Positions 45,161 to 54,275 of a DNA stretch of 64,000 bases are shown piece by piece (positions within the stretch are counted from its first letter, which is position 1; each line of letters starts with the position of its first letter). Location: NCBI RefSeq assembly GCF_008704555.1, contig NZ_CP023702.1, forward strand, positions 6,238,001-6,302,000, given 5' to 3'. The translations under genes and the position numbers were made by a program. The notes below the pieces were generated by a model. The model was not told the origin of the DNA. It worked only from the letters and a program-made list of their open reading frames with translations, and did no database searches. The stretch is from Streptomyces nitrosporeus (GTDB lineage Bacteria; Actinomycetota; Actinomycetes; Streptomycetales; Streptomycetaceae).

Positions 45161-45762
45161 GAGCGGACTCCTCTCGTTCCGTGAGTGTCCGGCTGCCGGG
45201 GAGGGCGGCCGGACGTGAGGGAGAAGGCCCCGATGCGGGGGAGTCCCGGACCGAGGACGTTCGGGAGCAGCACGTACGGGTCCTTCTCGCCCCCCTGTTC
45301 CATCTTCCATGGCCCGGGACTTCCCGCACGTCGGGCCTTCCGCACGCTCGCGGGCGCGCACCGCGCCGGAAAGCGGACCGGCGCCGGAAATTCCTGGCCG
45401 GACGCACCGCGCGGGCACACCGGCCCCGGCCGGGAACCGCCGGTCCGGAGCGAGGACCGCCCCGGCGGGGGCGTAGCAGGCCCTCACGGATCTCCTGCGG
45501 GCCGCGGCCACGCCCGAGGGAGACCTCCACGGACAGGGCGGCGTTGTGGGGCTGGTGCTCGCCGGGCCGGCTGACCTCGTACTCCTGGCCGTGCGGCTGG
45601 AACCGCATCGCTCGCCCGCGACGGGGTCGGGACGCACGGCGGTCATCTCCGACACGAACGGTTCCAGGTGCTCCGCGGCCGGGGCCATGTGTGTGCGAGA
45701 AGCGCCGGGGCGCGCCACAAATCGATGGACGGGCGCAGGGGCGGGCGCCAGGATCAACGCGT
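45161..45762. other. 600-bp region without a confident gene
   Basis: Several frames are open but none has family-like composition. On the minus strand, around 45550-45700, short plausible protein stretches in two frames (one with MRFQPHGQEYEVSRPGE) could be a decayed gene. Nothing else recognised. Confidence 0.35.
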
Positions 45763-46344
45763 ATGGAACCTGTCTCGCTGACGACGCGGCGCCTGCTCCT
45801 GCGCCCGCACGACGCAGGCGACGAGGACGCGGTCCTCGCCGCCTGCCAGGATGCCGGCATCCAGCGCTGGACGAACTTCCCCGTGCCGTACGAACGTCAG
45901 CACGCCGCCTCCTACCTGCGCGAACTCGTGCCACGCGGCTGGCACGACGAGACGATGTACCACTTCGCTGTGGAGGACCGGGAGAGCGGAGCGCTGGTGG
46001 CATCGGTCAATGCGCACCGCTACGCCGACACCTGGGGGATCGGGTACTGGACCGTGGCGGAGCACCGGGGCCGGGGCTATGCGACGGAGGCGGTGCTCGC
46101 CCTGGCCACGTGGGCCTTCACCGAACGAGGGGTCCAGCGCCTGGAGTGGAGAGCCGAGGCGGGGAACAGGGCCTCCTGGGCCGTGGCGGAGAAGGCCGGC
46201 TTCGTCAGGGAGGGCACCCTGCGCGCGGCGCGGACCAGGGGGAACATCCTGAGGGACATCTGGATCGGTGCCCTCCTGCCCGCCGACCTCGGTCTGCCCT
46301 TCGCCCTCCCCTACCGCCCCGTACGGAGCGGCCTTCCGGAGTGA
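45763..46344 (+). CDS. GNAT N-acetyltransferase, RimJ/RimL type
   Basis: 193 aa. TTRRLLLRP start typical of the family, acetyl-CoA loop in EHRGRGYATEAV (about residue 100) and AEKAGFVREG. Transfers acetyl from acetyl-CoA to an N-terminal or small-molecule amine; target unknown. Convergent with the nitroreductase gene. Confidence 0.9.
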   Translation: MEPVSLTTRRLLLRPHDAGDEDAVLAACQDAGIQRWTNFPVPYERQHAASYLRELVPRGWHDETMYHFAVEDRESGALVASVNAHRYADTWGIGYWTVAEHRGRGYATEAVLALATWAFTERGVQRLEWRAEAGNRASWAVAEKAGFVREGTLRAARTRGNILRDIWIGALLPADLGLPFALPYRPVRSGLPE

Positions 46345-46427
46345 GGCGCACAGAAGTGCCCGCGTACGCGAGCCCCACGGCGACGCGCCCGGCCCGCAGG
46401 CGACCGTAGCGCCGCGCGCCTCACTCC
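46338..46427. repeat. Widely spaced 12-bp inverted repeat across a convergent gene junction
   Basis: GGAGTGAGGCGC (46338-46349) is exactly complementary to 46416-46427, 66 bp apart. Each arm contains the stop codon of one of the two convergent genes. Possible bidirectional terminator. Confidence 0.55.
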
Positions 46428-47407
46428 TCCACGCGGCGGTGCACCTCCGCCAGCGGCCGGCGCGGAGTGGCGGGCGGGCGCACACGCGGGTACCCCAGAC
46501 GCAGCACCATCTGCGGGTGGCCGTAGTGCGCGGCGCTGCTGGAGACGTCCTCGCGCAGATCCGGGTCCTCCAGCGGCTGGTTGGCGAAGGAGGCCGCCAC
46601 ACCGTGCCCCGTGGCCTCCAGCAGCAGACGCTGGAGGGCCTGGCCGGCGGCGATCCACGCGGCGGGGTCGTCACCGGGGGTCTCCAGGACCGCGAGGTCG
46701 GGACGGGGTTCGAAGGCGGCCGCCCCGCGCCCCGGCAGGTCCAGGCCCTCGGCCAGGTCCCGCACGGGCGGAACGTCCGGGCCGGCGGCCCGGGGCACCG
46801 GCCCGAGGTTCCCGACCGGGATGGACGCCGGGGCCGCCCCGTCCGAGATCCGGGCCGCACGGTCCTCGCGTACCGGTTCCTCCTCGACCAGGGTCGCCTT
46901 GCGGATCAGCGTGAGTATCCGCTGGTACTCCGGCTCCCCGTCCAGCAGCCGCAGCGTGGCGCCCTCCCGGGCCGCCGCGTCGTGCAGCAGCGCCAGTACG
47001 CCGGCGGGCAGCGCCCGGTCCCGGAACGGGAACCGGTTGGTGCGGCGGTCGGCCACCCAGGGGTACAGGGCGTCCAGGTCCGGGTCCGGGGCGTCGCCGG
47101 TCACCTCGACCCGGGCGACGAGCAGCGGGTTCTCGGGGTCGGGCAGCACCGACACACGGGCCCCGCGGCCCAGCCGGGCGAGGGCGACGCGGATGTTGAA
47201 CACCGCCGCCCCGCACGAGAGCCGGACGTCCCGGGCGGCCGAAGGGGTCGGGATGGAGGCGCTGCCCGGTTCGGCGTAGACCTCGACGAGGGCGGGGGTG
47301 GTGACGAACGACCAGGGCTGGGCGTTGAGCACGGAGGGTGCCGAGGACGCGGCGGTGGCCACCATGGTCTGTGCCTGCGTGTCGAGGGCATGTGCGGTGT
47401 GCGGCAT
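46421..47407 (-). CDS. Acg-type nitroreductase family protein
   Basis: 328 aa, two degenerate nitroreductase halves as in Mycobacterium Acg (Rv2032). SAPSVLNAQPWSF is the FMN/lid region of the first half, DRRTNRFPF the second, and a C-terminal MVLRLGYPR closes. In Acg the active site is covered and FMN is sequestered. Often dormancy- or stress-linked in actinobacteria, though no regulator is adjacent here. Confidence 0.88.
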   Translation of the reverse strand: MPHTAHALDTQAQTMVATAASSAPSVLNAQPWSFVTTPALVEVYAEPGSASIPTPSAARDVRLSCGAAVFNIRVALARLGRGARVSVLPDPENPLLVARVEVTGDAPDPDLDALYPWVADRRTNRFPFRDRALPAGVLALLHDAAAREGATLRLLDGEPEYQRILTLIRKATLVEEEPVREDRAARISDGAAPASIPVGNLGPVPRAAGPDVPPVRDLAEGLDLPGRGAAAFEPRPDLAVLETPGDDPAAWIAAGQALQRLLLEATGHGVAASFANQPLEDPDLREDVSSSAAHYGHPQMVLRLGYPRVRPPATPRRPLAEVHRRVEE

Positions 47408-47601
47408 GGCTCGCTGTCCTCCTGTGGTCGGCCGGCGCGGACAGCCCTTGCCGTCCGCGCGGTGATGTGGCTCACCTTCCAGCGTCCGGCGCCGAGCGGG
47501 AGGGCGTCAGGGGCGTCGGGCCCTCGTGGAAGGGCCGTTCGTCCCGGACCCCGGTAAGGGCGGGCCCGGCCTTTGCCGCCCCGCCCGGACCGCCACGGGC
47601 C

Positions 47602-47865
47602 TCAAGGGGAGAGGGCCGCCCCGGGGAGGGCGCACTCGGCCCAGACCGCCTTCCCCGGCGCCCGGTCGCGCGGGTACCGGCCCCAGCGGTCGGCGAACCC
47701 TTCGACGAGCATCAGCCCCCGGCCCCCGTCGGTGGGCCCGGAGCCGGACGGGTGGGCGATGGCGGAGGTAGTTCGAGGCGGTGCCGAGGCGTGCTGCGCC
47801 GAGGCCGGGGGCAGCTTCGAGTACGTCACGGGCGTGACCGGAGCGGTATGGCCCGAGGACGACAT
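47602..47865 (-). pseudogene. Remnant of an ATP-binding (anti-sigma-like HATPase) gene
   Basis: The C-terminal piece has the HATPase G-box and tail typical of Streptomyces RsbW-like proteins (GGRGLMLVEGFADRWG, PGKAVWAE). The N-terminal ATP-binding half is missing, and upstream coding-like stretches on the same strand (to about 48270) are in different frames. Region 47408-48347 otherwise holds no intact gene. Confidence 0.5.
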
Positions 47866-48271
47866 CTCCGTCAGTGGTTCGCGCAGACCCTCCGTGATGA
47901 GCAGGACGGCGAGGGCGGTGGTGTCCTCGTCCGGCGCCGTAGAGGCGGACCGGGCGACCCGGCAGGAGGGCGCGCAGGCCCGGTTCCGCGCGCTCGTGGA
48001 ACGTCAGCCGTTTGCCCCGCCGCAGACCTGGACCGTGTTGCCGGAGCGGATGACGGAGGGGGTGGACCCGGTGACGGCGGCGATCTCCGCCGGCCGGTCG
48101 AAGGCGGTCGCACAGGGCATGTGGCGTGCGGGCGGGGTGCGGGACCGCAGTTCGTCCAGGTACCGCTCGGGGCTGCAGGCGGCGGCTGGAAAGCCGAGTC
48201 TGTCCGTCAGCACTCTGTGCCCGGTTCTCCCGGAAGCGTGCGGGTCCGCGAATTCCAGAACGCGATACAGC

Positions 48272-48322
48272 ATGAACCCGCACGTTTGACGGCCGTGAGG
48301 GCTGCCAGGAGTGCGGGTTCAT
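48272..48322. repeat. 12-bp inverted repeat with 27-bp spacer
   Basis: ATGAACCCGCAC (48272-48283) and GTGCGGGTTCAT (48311-48322). It lies 26 bp past the methyltransferase stop; a terminator or a relic of the rearrangement in this region. Confidence 0.6.
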
Positions 48323-48347
48323 CGGGTCACGTGGCAGGTGGTACGGC

Positions 48348-49205
48348 TCAGCCGTGTGCTGAACCGCCGCGGACGGCGGTGACCAGCCAGGAACTGCTCC
48401 GCAGCCACACCCCGCCGTCCGCCTCGTGGGGCTGCAGAGCGGCCGTCAGCGCCTGGCGCGCGGCGTCCTGCGCGGACGGGATCACCTGGTCGAGGTGGTG
48501 ACGTACGGGGCCGGAGTCCAGGAGGAACGCGGCGGCGTCCGCCGCGTCGGTGCCCCACTTCCCCGCCGCTTCGGTGCGCTGCACGTCCACCTCCTCGAAC
48601 CTGCTCGCGGCGAGCAGGTCGCGGATGCGGCGGGGATCGGTGAGGGAGAACATGCCGGGGCCTCCGGCCTTCCCGAAGCCGCCGAGCGGCAGGGTCTCCT
48701 TGAGCGAGGTCAGCGCGGCGAGCCACTCGTTGGCCCCGGCTTCGGCCGCGCAGACGAAGGCCAGCCGGCCGCCGGGGCGCAGAGCGCGGTGGAGGTTGGC
48801 GAACGCGGCGACGGGGTCGGTGAAGAAGGTCATGCCGTACCGGCTGATGACCGTATCGAACGCCCCCTCGTCCAGGGCGTGGACCTGGGCGTCGCCCTGC
48901 ACGAAGGCCACGTTCTCGACCCCTTCGCGTACGGCGCTCTCCCGGGCTCTGTCCAGCATCGGCTCCGACAGGTCCAGGCCGAGCGCCCGGCCGCGTGCGG
49001 CGCGCCGGGCGGCGAGGCGGGTGGTCCGGCCGGCTCCGCAGCCGACGTCCAGCACGGCGTCGGTCCCGGAGATGGCCGCGGCGTCCAGGAGGGGCTGGTT
49101 GAAGCCGTCGTTGACAGCGTCCCAGCGCTCCTGGCTGCGGGCCCACTGTGCGCCCTCGTATCCGTTCCACGCCTCGGCCTGCGCGGTGTTGGCGAACTGC
49201 CCCAT
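48348..49205 (-). CDS. Class I SAM-dependent methyltransferase
   Basis: 285 aa from the ATG at 49205. Motif I VLDVGCGAGRTT, acidic loop GLDLSEPM, motif II-III FVQGDAQVHAL and a RYGMTFFTDP block: the UbiE/COQ5-like fold acting on a small molecule. Expressed from a promoter whose spacer holds a TetR-type operator, divergent from the tetR gene at 49322, which is its probable repressor. Confidence 0.92.
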   Translation of the reverse strand: MGQFANTAQAEAWNGYEGAQWARSQERWDAVNDGFNQPLLDAAAISGTDAVLDVGCGAGRTTRLAARRAARGRALGLDLSEPMLDRARESAVREGVENVAFVQGDAQVHALDEGAFDTVISRYGMTFFTDPVAAFANLHRALRPGGRLAFVCAAEAGANEWLAALTSLKETLPLGGFGKAGGPGMFSLTDPRRIRDLLAASRFEEVDVQRTEAAGKWGTDAADAAAFLLDSGPVRHHLDQVIPSAQDAARQALTAALQPHEADGGVWLRSSSWLVTAVRGGSAHG

Positions 49206-49245
49206 GGGTGAACTCCCTCCCGCCGGGGTGTGGTGGGGCACCCCG

Positions 49246-49289
49246 ACCCTAGAATGGGCATGTGCCCAAACAATATGGGCGAGTGCCCA
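49246..49289. promoter_or_regulatory. Divergent promoter with double operator
   Basis: Two palindromes, TGGGCATGTGCCCA (49255-49268) and TGGGCGAGTGCCCA (49276-49289), with centres 21 bp apart (two helical turns). On the minus strand TAGGGT (complement of 49246-49251) is a -10 box, with TTGTTT (complement of 49268-49273) as -35, so the first palindrome fills the promoter spacer of the methyltransferase gene. Confidence 0.75.
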
Positions 49290-49321
49290 TACTTGCAATC
49301 GACTGACGTGAAGGGGCTGTT

Positions 49322-49909
49322 GTGTCACCTCGTGGAGTAGCGATTCCGGACTTGCGCGAGCGGCTGTTCGCGGCTGCGGAACGGGTGGTGGCCCGCGACG
49401 GCGCCACGGCCCTGACCAGCCGCGCGGTCACCGCGGAGGCGGACTGCGCCAAGGGCGTCCTGCACACGCACTTCTCCGGCCTGGACGAGTTCGTCGCCGA
49501 GCTGGTCCTGGACCGCTTCGCACGCAGCGCCCGCCAGGCCGAGGCCCTCGGGGCCAAGGTGGGACAGGCCACGGTCGCGGAGAACCTCCAGGAGGTCGTC
49601 GGGGCCCTGCTGGACTCCCTGCCGCCGGCGGTGGTGGGCCTGGCGATGACCCGGCCCGCGGCCGCGTCGCACACCCGCGAGGGCTTCCGGTCGGGCGCGC
49701 CGGCGTTCGATGCGATCCAGGACGCCGTCAGCGACTACCTCCAGGCGGAACAGCACGCCGGTCGGCTCCCGGCGGGCAGCGACGCCGCCGCCGTCGCGCT
49801 CGCGCTCGTCGGTACGACCCATCACTTGCTGATGACCCGCAGCCCCGCGCAGACCGCCGGCACCGCGGCGACCGTGAAGCGCCTGCTGGCTGTCCTTCTC
49901 GGCGACTGA
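49322..49909 (+). CDS. TetR family transcriptional regulator
   Basis: 195 aa, GTG start. HTH within residues 8-55 (LRERLFAAAERVVARDG, TSRAVTAEADCAKGVLHTHF). Divergent from the methyltransferase with two operator palindromes between them, so it very likely represses itself and the methyltransferase. Ligand unknown. Confidence 0.92.
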   Translation: MSPRGVAIPDLRERLFAAAERVVARDGATALTSRAVTAEADCAKGVLHTHFSGLDEFVAELVLDRFARSARQAEALGAKVGQATVAENLQEVVGALLDSLPPAVVGLAMTRPAAASHTREGFRSGAPAFDAIQDAVSDYLQAEQHAGRLPAGSDAAAVALALVGTTHHLLMTRSPAQTAGTAATVKRLLAVLLGD

Positions 49910-50234
49910 GTGCCGGTCACCGCCCCGGCACTGTCCGGTTCCAGGGTCCCTGGGCACGCTTCGACCGGCGGATCCTCCAGGCGGCCGAAGGCCCCGGCCG
50001 GGGGCGGATCGTACGAGGGGCGCACGGCGACCTCCTCCGCGCAGCCTTGGAGCCGCCCTGCCGGGCGGCTGTCCGTGCCGCTGGTGATGGCGGTGCTCAC
50101 CGGCCTGCCGGACATGCACGTCCTCGGCCCCGGGGTGCACCGCAGTCGCCGCGTGCGGAGGAAGGCCACCACGGCATGGCGATGGCCATGGCCGCCGACG
50201 ACGCGTCGCACGCGAGCGCGGGGTGCTCGCACAC

Positions 50235-50459
50235 GGACGGCGGAACCAGTGGAACATCACCCGCCGGTCGTCTATCAGCCACAGGTCGTTTCCGGGAGGG
50301 CGATGCCGGAGGCGAGACGGCGGGGAGCCGGCGGACCTGTCCACCGACGGCGACGCCGACCGGGGTCAGGGCGTGTTCCCGCCGGATGTCATCGGTCACC
50401 GGCTCGGAGACGATCCGGGCCCGGCGCACTTGGACATCCCTGGCGACGGCTTCGCGCAC
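50235..50459 (-). pseudogene. DUF6879 family gene remnant, frameshifted and truncated
   Basis: Minus strand: VQVRRARIVSEPVTDDIR and VGGQVRRLPA match the middle of DUF6879 proteins. After a frame change the next block, NDLWLIDDRRVMFHWF, matches their C-terminal core. The N-terminal half and the natural end are missing. Region 49910-50486 holds no intact gene. Confidence 0.6.
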
Positions 50460-50486
50460 CAGCGGCGTGACGTGAGGCCCGGACCG

Positions 50487-51416
50487 TCACCGGCGGTCTT
50501 CAGGTCCGCCCCGGCCCGCCCGCCCCGCCCGGGACCGGGAGAGCGCCACCCCCGCCAGGCAGAGCACGCCGCCGCCGACCGCGAGCGGCGCGGGTATCTC
50601 GTCGAGCAGGACCCAGGACATCAGCACCACCAGCGCCGGTACCGCGTACGTCGTCGCGCCCATCCGGCCCGCGGTGGTGCGGGCCAGCGCGTAGGCCCAG
50701 GTGGTGAAGGCCAGGGCCGTCGGGAAGACACCGAGATAGACCATGTTCAGCGTCGCGGGGACGGGGGCGGCGGCGGCCTCGGAGACCAGGGTCCCGGCGA
50801 ACGGCAGACAGGCGACCGTGCCGGTCAGGCAGCCGAACGTGGTGACCTGGAGCGCCGAACCGTGCCGCAGCGCGGGCTTCTGGGCGACCACCCCGCCCGC
50901 GTACGCCACCGCCGCCAGCAGGCAGAGCAGGACACCGAGCACCGAGGCGCCCTCCTCCCCGGACAGCGACACCCCCACCACGGCCGCGCCCGCGAAGGAC
51001 ACGGCCATCCCGGCGAGCAGCCGGCGCGGCAGCCCCTCGCCGAGCAGCCCGGCGCTCAGCAGGGCGATCAGGAGCGGGCCGGTGTTCACCACCATCGCGG
51101 CGGTGCCCGCGTCGACCTCCCGCTCGCCCCAGTTGAGCACCACCATGTACAGCCCGAACCAGAGCAGTCCCGAACCCGCGATGCCGGGCCACGCGCCGCG
51201 GCCCGGCAGTCCTTCACGGCGTACGAGCAGGATCGCCCCGAGGACCAGGGTCCCGGCGAGCAGCCGGCCCAGCGCCAGCGCTCCGGGGGAGTAGGCATCG
51301 CCCGCGCTGCGGATGGAGACGAAGGCGGAGGCCCACAGGACCACCGTGGTGCAGGCGGCGGCCAGGGCGCGCCGGTCGCGGGCGGGGGCCGGCGCCGGGG
51401 GCGGTGTCGAAGTCAT
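50487..51416 (-). CDS. EamA/DMT family transporter
   Basis: 309 aa with ten hydrophobic segments in two EamA repeats (about 15-145 and 155-295); WASAFVSIR in the first helix is typical. Likely a drug/metabolite or amino acid exporter in the cytoplasmic membrane. Substrate unknown. It ends next to the DUF6879 remnant. Confidence 0.9.
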   Translation of the reverse strand: MTSTPPPAPAPARDRRALAAACTTVVLWASAFVSIRSAGDAYSPGALALGRLLAGTLVLGAILLVRREGLPGRGAWPGIAGSGLLWFGLYMVVLNWGEREVDAGTAAMVVNTGPLLIALLSAGLLGEGLPRRLLAGMAVSFAGAAVVGVSLSGEEGASVLGVLLCLLAAVAYAGGVVAQKPALRHGSALQVTTFGCLTGTVACLPFAGTLVSEAAAAPVPATLNMVYLGVFPTALAFTTWAYALARTTAGRMGATTYAVPALVVLMSWVLLDEIPAPLAVGGGVLCLAGVALSRSRAGRAGRGGPEDRR

Positions 51417-51474
51417 GGGACGACCGTAGGGGCGCGGGATTTCGGCCCCCGCCGAACTGTCGGGGGGCGCTGAG

Positions 51475-51536
51475 GAGCCGTCAGGGACGGTCGGGAGCCA
51501 TCAGGAGCTGTCAGGGAGTCGTCAGGAGCCGTCGGG
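51475..51536. repeat. Degenerate short repeats (GGAGCCGTCAGG type)
   Basis: Five imperfect copies of a roughly 10-13-bp unit in the gap before, and running into, the last codons of the ArsR-type gene. Confidence 0.5.
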
Positions 51537-52262
51537 GGCGTCGAGCGACGCGGGGTCGATGCCCAGATGGGCCCGCAGGGACCGCAGCCCGAGCGCGGTG
51601 GGCCGGACCGCCCGCCCCGTCCCGATCCGCTCGCACCAGCCCGCGTCCAGGGTGTGGCGGCACAGGGCCGCGCCCGCGCCGCCCGCCAGATGGGGCCGCC
51701 GCTCGGTCCAGTCAAGGCAGGCGCGCGCCAGGGGGCGGCGGGAGGCGGTGTCCAGCGCCACCCCGAGCGCCCCGAACCACTCCAGGCCCTCCCCGGTGAG
51801 CGCGAAACCGGTGTCCTGCCGCAGCAGCCCCCGCTCGGTCATCGCGTCCGTGATCCGGATGCCGAGCCGCCCCGCGAGATGGTCGTAGCAGGTGCGCCCC
51901 CGGGCCAGCGCCCGGCCCGCGCTCACCTCCCGCAGGGAGCGGGGCGCCGCCTCCGGACCGCCGTGGGGCACGGCGTACGCGGCCAGTTCCTCGACGAGCT
52001 GGGCGGCCCGGGGCCCGGCGAGACGCAGATAGCGGTGGCGGCCCTGGCGCTCCTCGGCCAGCAGCCCCCCGGCCACCAGCTTCCCCAGGTGCTCGCTGGC
52101 CGTCGACGCGGCCACCCCCGCCCCCCGGGCCAGCTCGCCCGCCGTCCAGGCCCGGCCGTCCAGCAGGGCGAGGCAGAAGGCGGCGCGGGTCTCGTCCGCC
52201 AGCAGCGCCGCCAGGGCGGCGAGCCGGGGCGCCGAGGGAATGTGCGGTGTCGTACGGGCCAT
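51522..52262 (-). CDS. ArsR family transcriptional regulator
   Basis: 246 aa. N-terminal winged helix (LAALLADETRAAFCLALLDGR, ELARGAGVAASTASEHLGKLV) and a long C-terminal domain (about 100-246) with several Cys/His but no classical metal-site pair recognised. Starts 14 bp after the tetR stop on the same strand, so the two regulators are probably cotranscribed. Confidence 0.9.
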   Translation of the reverse strand: MARTTPHIPSAPRLAALAALLADETRAAFCLALLDGRAWTAGELARGAGVAASTASEHLGKLVAGGLLAEERQGRHRYLRLAGPRAAQLVEELAAYAVPHGGPEAAPRSLREVSAGRALARGRTCYDHLAGRLGIRITDAMTERGLLRQDTGFALTGEGLEWFGALGVALDTASRRPLARACLDWTERRPHLAGGAGAALCRHTLDAGWCERIGTGRAVRPTALGLRSLRAHLGIDPASLDAPDGS

Positions 52263-52276
52263 GGGACCAGGATGCG

Positions 52277-52960
52277 TCAGCGACGGTTCGGTCCCCGCCG
52301 AACGGTGGCGGAGGTGACCATCTGCTCGTACTGGAGCGACAGCCCGTCCAGCAGGGCCCGCAGGCCCGTCTCGAAGGCCCCTTCGTCGACCTGCTGGCGC
52401 CGTTCGGCCAGCAGGTGGGCCTGGCCCAGGTGCGGGTAGTCCGCCGGGTCGTACGCCGTCTCGTCGTCGACGAAACCGCGGGCGAAGGAGCCGAGCGCGG
52501 AGCCGGTGACGAAGTAGCGCATCAGCGCGCCGATGTACGTCGCCTGGGCGGGCGGCCAGCCCGCCTCGACCATCGCGCCGAAGACCGCGTCGGCGACCCG
52601 CAGCCCGGCCGGGCGGCGGCCGGGGCCCTGGGCGAGCACCGGGACGATGTGCGGGTGCGCGGCGAGCGCGGCCCGGTAGGAGACGGCCCAGTCGTGCAGG
52701 GCGGCCGGCCAGTCGCGCGGGTCGGACTCCTCGAACATCGACAGGTCGACCTGGGCCGAGACGGCGTCGGCGACCGCGTCGAGGATCTCGTCCTTGTTGC
52801 GGAAGTGGTTGTAGAGCGAGGGCCCGCTGACCCCCAGCTCGGCGGCCAGCCGGCGCGTCGAGACCGCGTCGAGCCCTTCGGCGTCCACGAGCGCGCCCGC
52901 CGCCTCGACGATGCGGTCTCTGCTGAGGAGGGGCTTGCGCGGTCGGGCCATGCGGCTCAT
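52277..52960 (-). CDS. TetR family transcriptional regulator
   Basis: 227 aa. HTH with STRRLAAELGVSGPSLYNHFRNK and a TetR_C-type ligand domain. It is divergent from the acyl-CoA dehydrogenase with the 19-bp palindrome at 52980-52998 in the 56-bp gap, so it very probably represses itself and that gene, and by the matching box at 36182 perhaps the aldehyde/alcohol dehydrogenase operon. Confidence 0.92.
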   Translation of the reverse strand: MSRMARPRKPLLSRDRIVEAAGALVDAEGLDAVSTRRLAAELGVSGPSLYNHFRNKDEILDAVADAVSAQVDLSMFEESDPRDWPAALHDWAVSYRAALAAHPHIVPVLAQGPGRRPAGLRVADAVFGAMVEAGWPPAQATYIGALMRYFVTGSALGSFARGFVDDETAYDPADYPHLGQAHLLAERRQQVDEGAFETGLRALLDGLSLQYEQMVTSATVRRGPNRR

Positions 52961-52979
52961 AGTAGGGCCTGCACAGATA

Positions 52980-52998
52980 AAACTAGCAGTGCTAATTT
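52980..52998. promoter_or_regulatory. TetR-type operator, shared box copy 2
   Basis: AAACTAGCAGTGCTAATTT, palindromic apart from one arm position, located 19 bp upstream of both divergent start codons. Closely matches 36182-36200. Confidence 0.75.
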
Positions 52999-53016
52999 AA
53001 AGTGGGGTGCCGCAGG

Positions 53017-54168
53017 ATGAACCTGGAGCTGAGCGAGGAGCAGGAAGCCGTACGGCAGCTTGCCGAGGACTTCGTCGCACGGGAGATCACCCCGCACGTC
53101 GTCGAGTGGGACCGCGCCGAGAGTGTCGACAAGTCGATCGTGAAGAAGCTGGGCGCGCTGGGCTTCCTCGGGCTGACGATCCCCGAGGAGTACGGCGGCT
53201 CCGGCGGGGACCACCTGGCGTACTGCCTGGTCACCGAGGAGCTGGGGCGCGGTGACTCCTCCGTGCGCGGCATCGTGTCCGTCTCGCTGGGCCTGGTCGC
53301 CAAGACCATCGCCTCCTGGGGGAACGAGGAGCAGAAGCGGCAGTGGCTTCCGCGCCTCACCTCGGGGGAGGCCGTCGGCTGCTTCGGGCTCACCGAACCG
53401 GGCACCGGCTCCGACGCGGGCAGCCTGAGCACCCGTGCCGTACGCGACGGCGACGACTACGTGATCAACGGCTCCAAGATGTTCATCACCAACGGCACCT
53501 GGGCCGACGTCGTCCTGCTCTTCGCCCGTACCGGCGACGCCCCCGGCCACAAGGGCGTCTCCGCCTTCCTGGTGCCGGCCGACGCCCCCGGACTGACCCG
53601 GCGCACGGTCCACGGCAAGCTGGGGCTGCGCGGCCAGGCCACCGCCGAACTGGTGCTGGAGGACGTCCGCGTCCCCGCCGCCACCCTCCTGGGCCCCGAG
53701 GGCAAGGGCTTCTCCGTCGCCATGTCCGCCCTGGCCAAGGGGAGGATGTCGGTCGCGGCCGGCTGCGTCGGCATCGCCCAGGCCGCACTGGACGCCGCCG
53801 TGCGCTACGCCGGTGAGCGCGAGCAGTTCGGCAGGCCCATCGCGGGCTACCAGCTCGTCCAGGAGCTCATCAGCGACATCTCCGTCGACGTGGACGCCGC
53901 CCGGATGCTGACCTGGCGCGTCGCCGACCTCATCGACCGCGGCCAGGACTTCGCCACCGCCGCCTCCACCGCGAAGCTCTTCGCCTCCGAGGCCGCCGTC
54001 CGCGCCGCCAACAACGCCCTCCAGGTGTTCGGCGGTTACGGCTACATCGACGAGTACCCGGTCGGCAAGCTGGTCAGGGACGCCCGCGTGATGACCCTGT
54101 ACGAGGGCACCAGCCAGATCCAGAAGCTGATCATCGGGCGCGCGCTCACCGGGGTCTCCGCCTTCTGA
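53017..54168 (+). CDS. Acyl-CoA dehydrogenase
   Basis: 383 aa, full length. FAD/substrate motifs CFGLTEPGTGSDAGS (about 127) and KMFITNGTWAD, C-terminal FGGYGYIDEYPV, and catalytic Glu in LYEGTSQIQK. Introduces the alpha-beta double bond in an acyl-CoA. The shared TetR box suggests induction by a fatty or branched-chain acid. Confidence 0.94.
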   Translation: MNLELSEEQEAVRQLAEDFVAREITPHVVEWDRAESVDKSIVKKLGALGFLGLTIPEEYGGSGGDHLAYCLVTEELGRGDSSVRGIVSVSLGLVAKTIASWGNEEQKRQWLPRLTSGEAVGCFGLTEPGTGSDAGSLSTRAVRDGDDYVINGSKMFITNGTWADVVLLFARTGDAPGHKGVSAFLVPADAPGLTRRTVHGKLGLRGQATAELVLEDVRVPAATLLGPEGKGFSVAMSALAKGRMSVAAGCVGIAQAALDAAVRYAGEREQFGRPIAGYQLVQELISDISVDVDAARMLTWRVADLIDRGQDFATAASTAKLFASEAAVRAANNALQVFGGYGYIDEYPVGKLVRDARVMTLYEGTSQIQKLIIGRALTGVSAF

Positions 54169-54179
54169 GGCCCCCGTGT

Positions 54180-54207
54180 CCGGGGCGGCCCCCCGGGGCC
54201 GCCCCGG
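54180..54207 (+). terminator. Terminator after the acyl-CoA dehydrogenase
   Basis: 13-bp perfect inverted repeat with a 2-bp centre (54180-54192 with 54195-54207), 12 bp after the stop. Confidence 0.65.
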
Positions 54208-54275
54208 CCTTCGTCCCCCGTCCCCGCGCGCCCGGTGCGTGCCCGGTGCGCGCCGGCCCGTACGGGCAAAGGCTT

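Noticed and set aside
47338..48501. Long plus-strand frame over the nitroreductase-methyltransferase gap
   Set aside because: Poor codon bias and antisense to the HATPase remnant; no recognisable domain.
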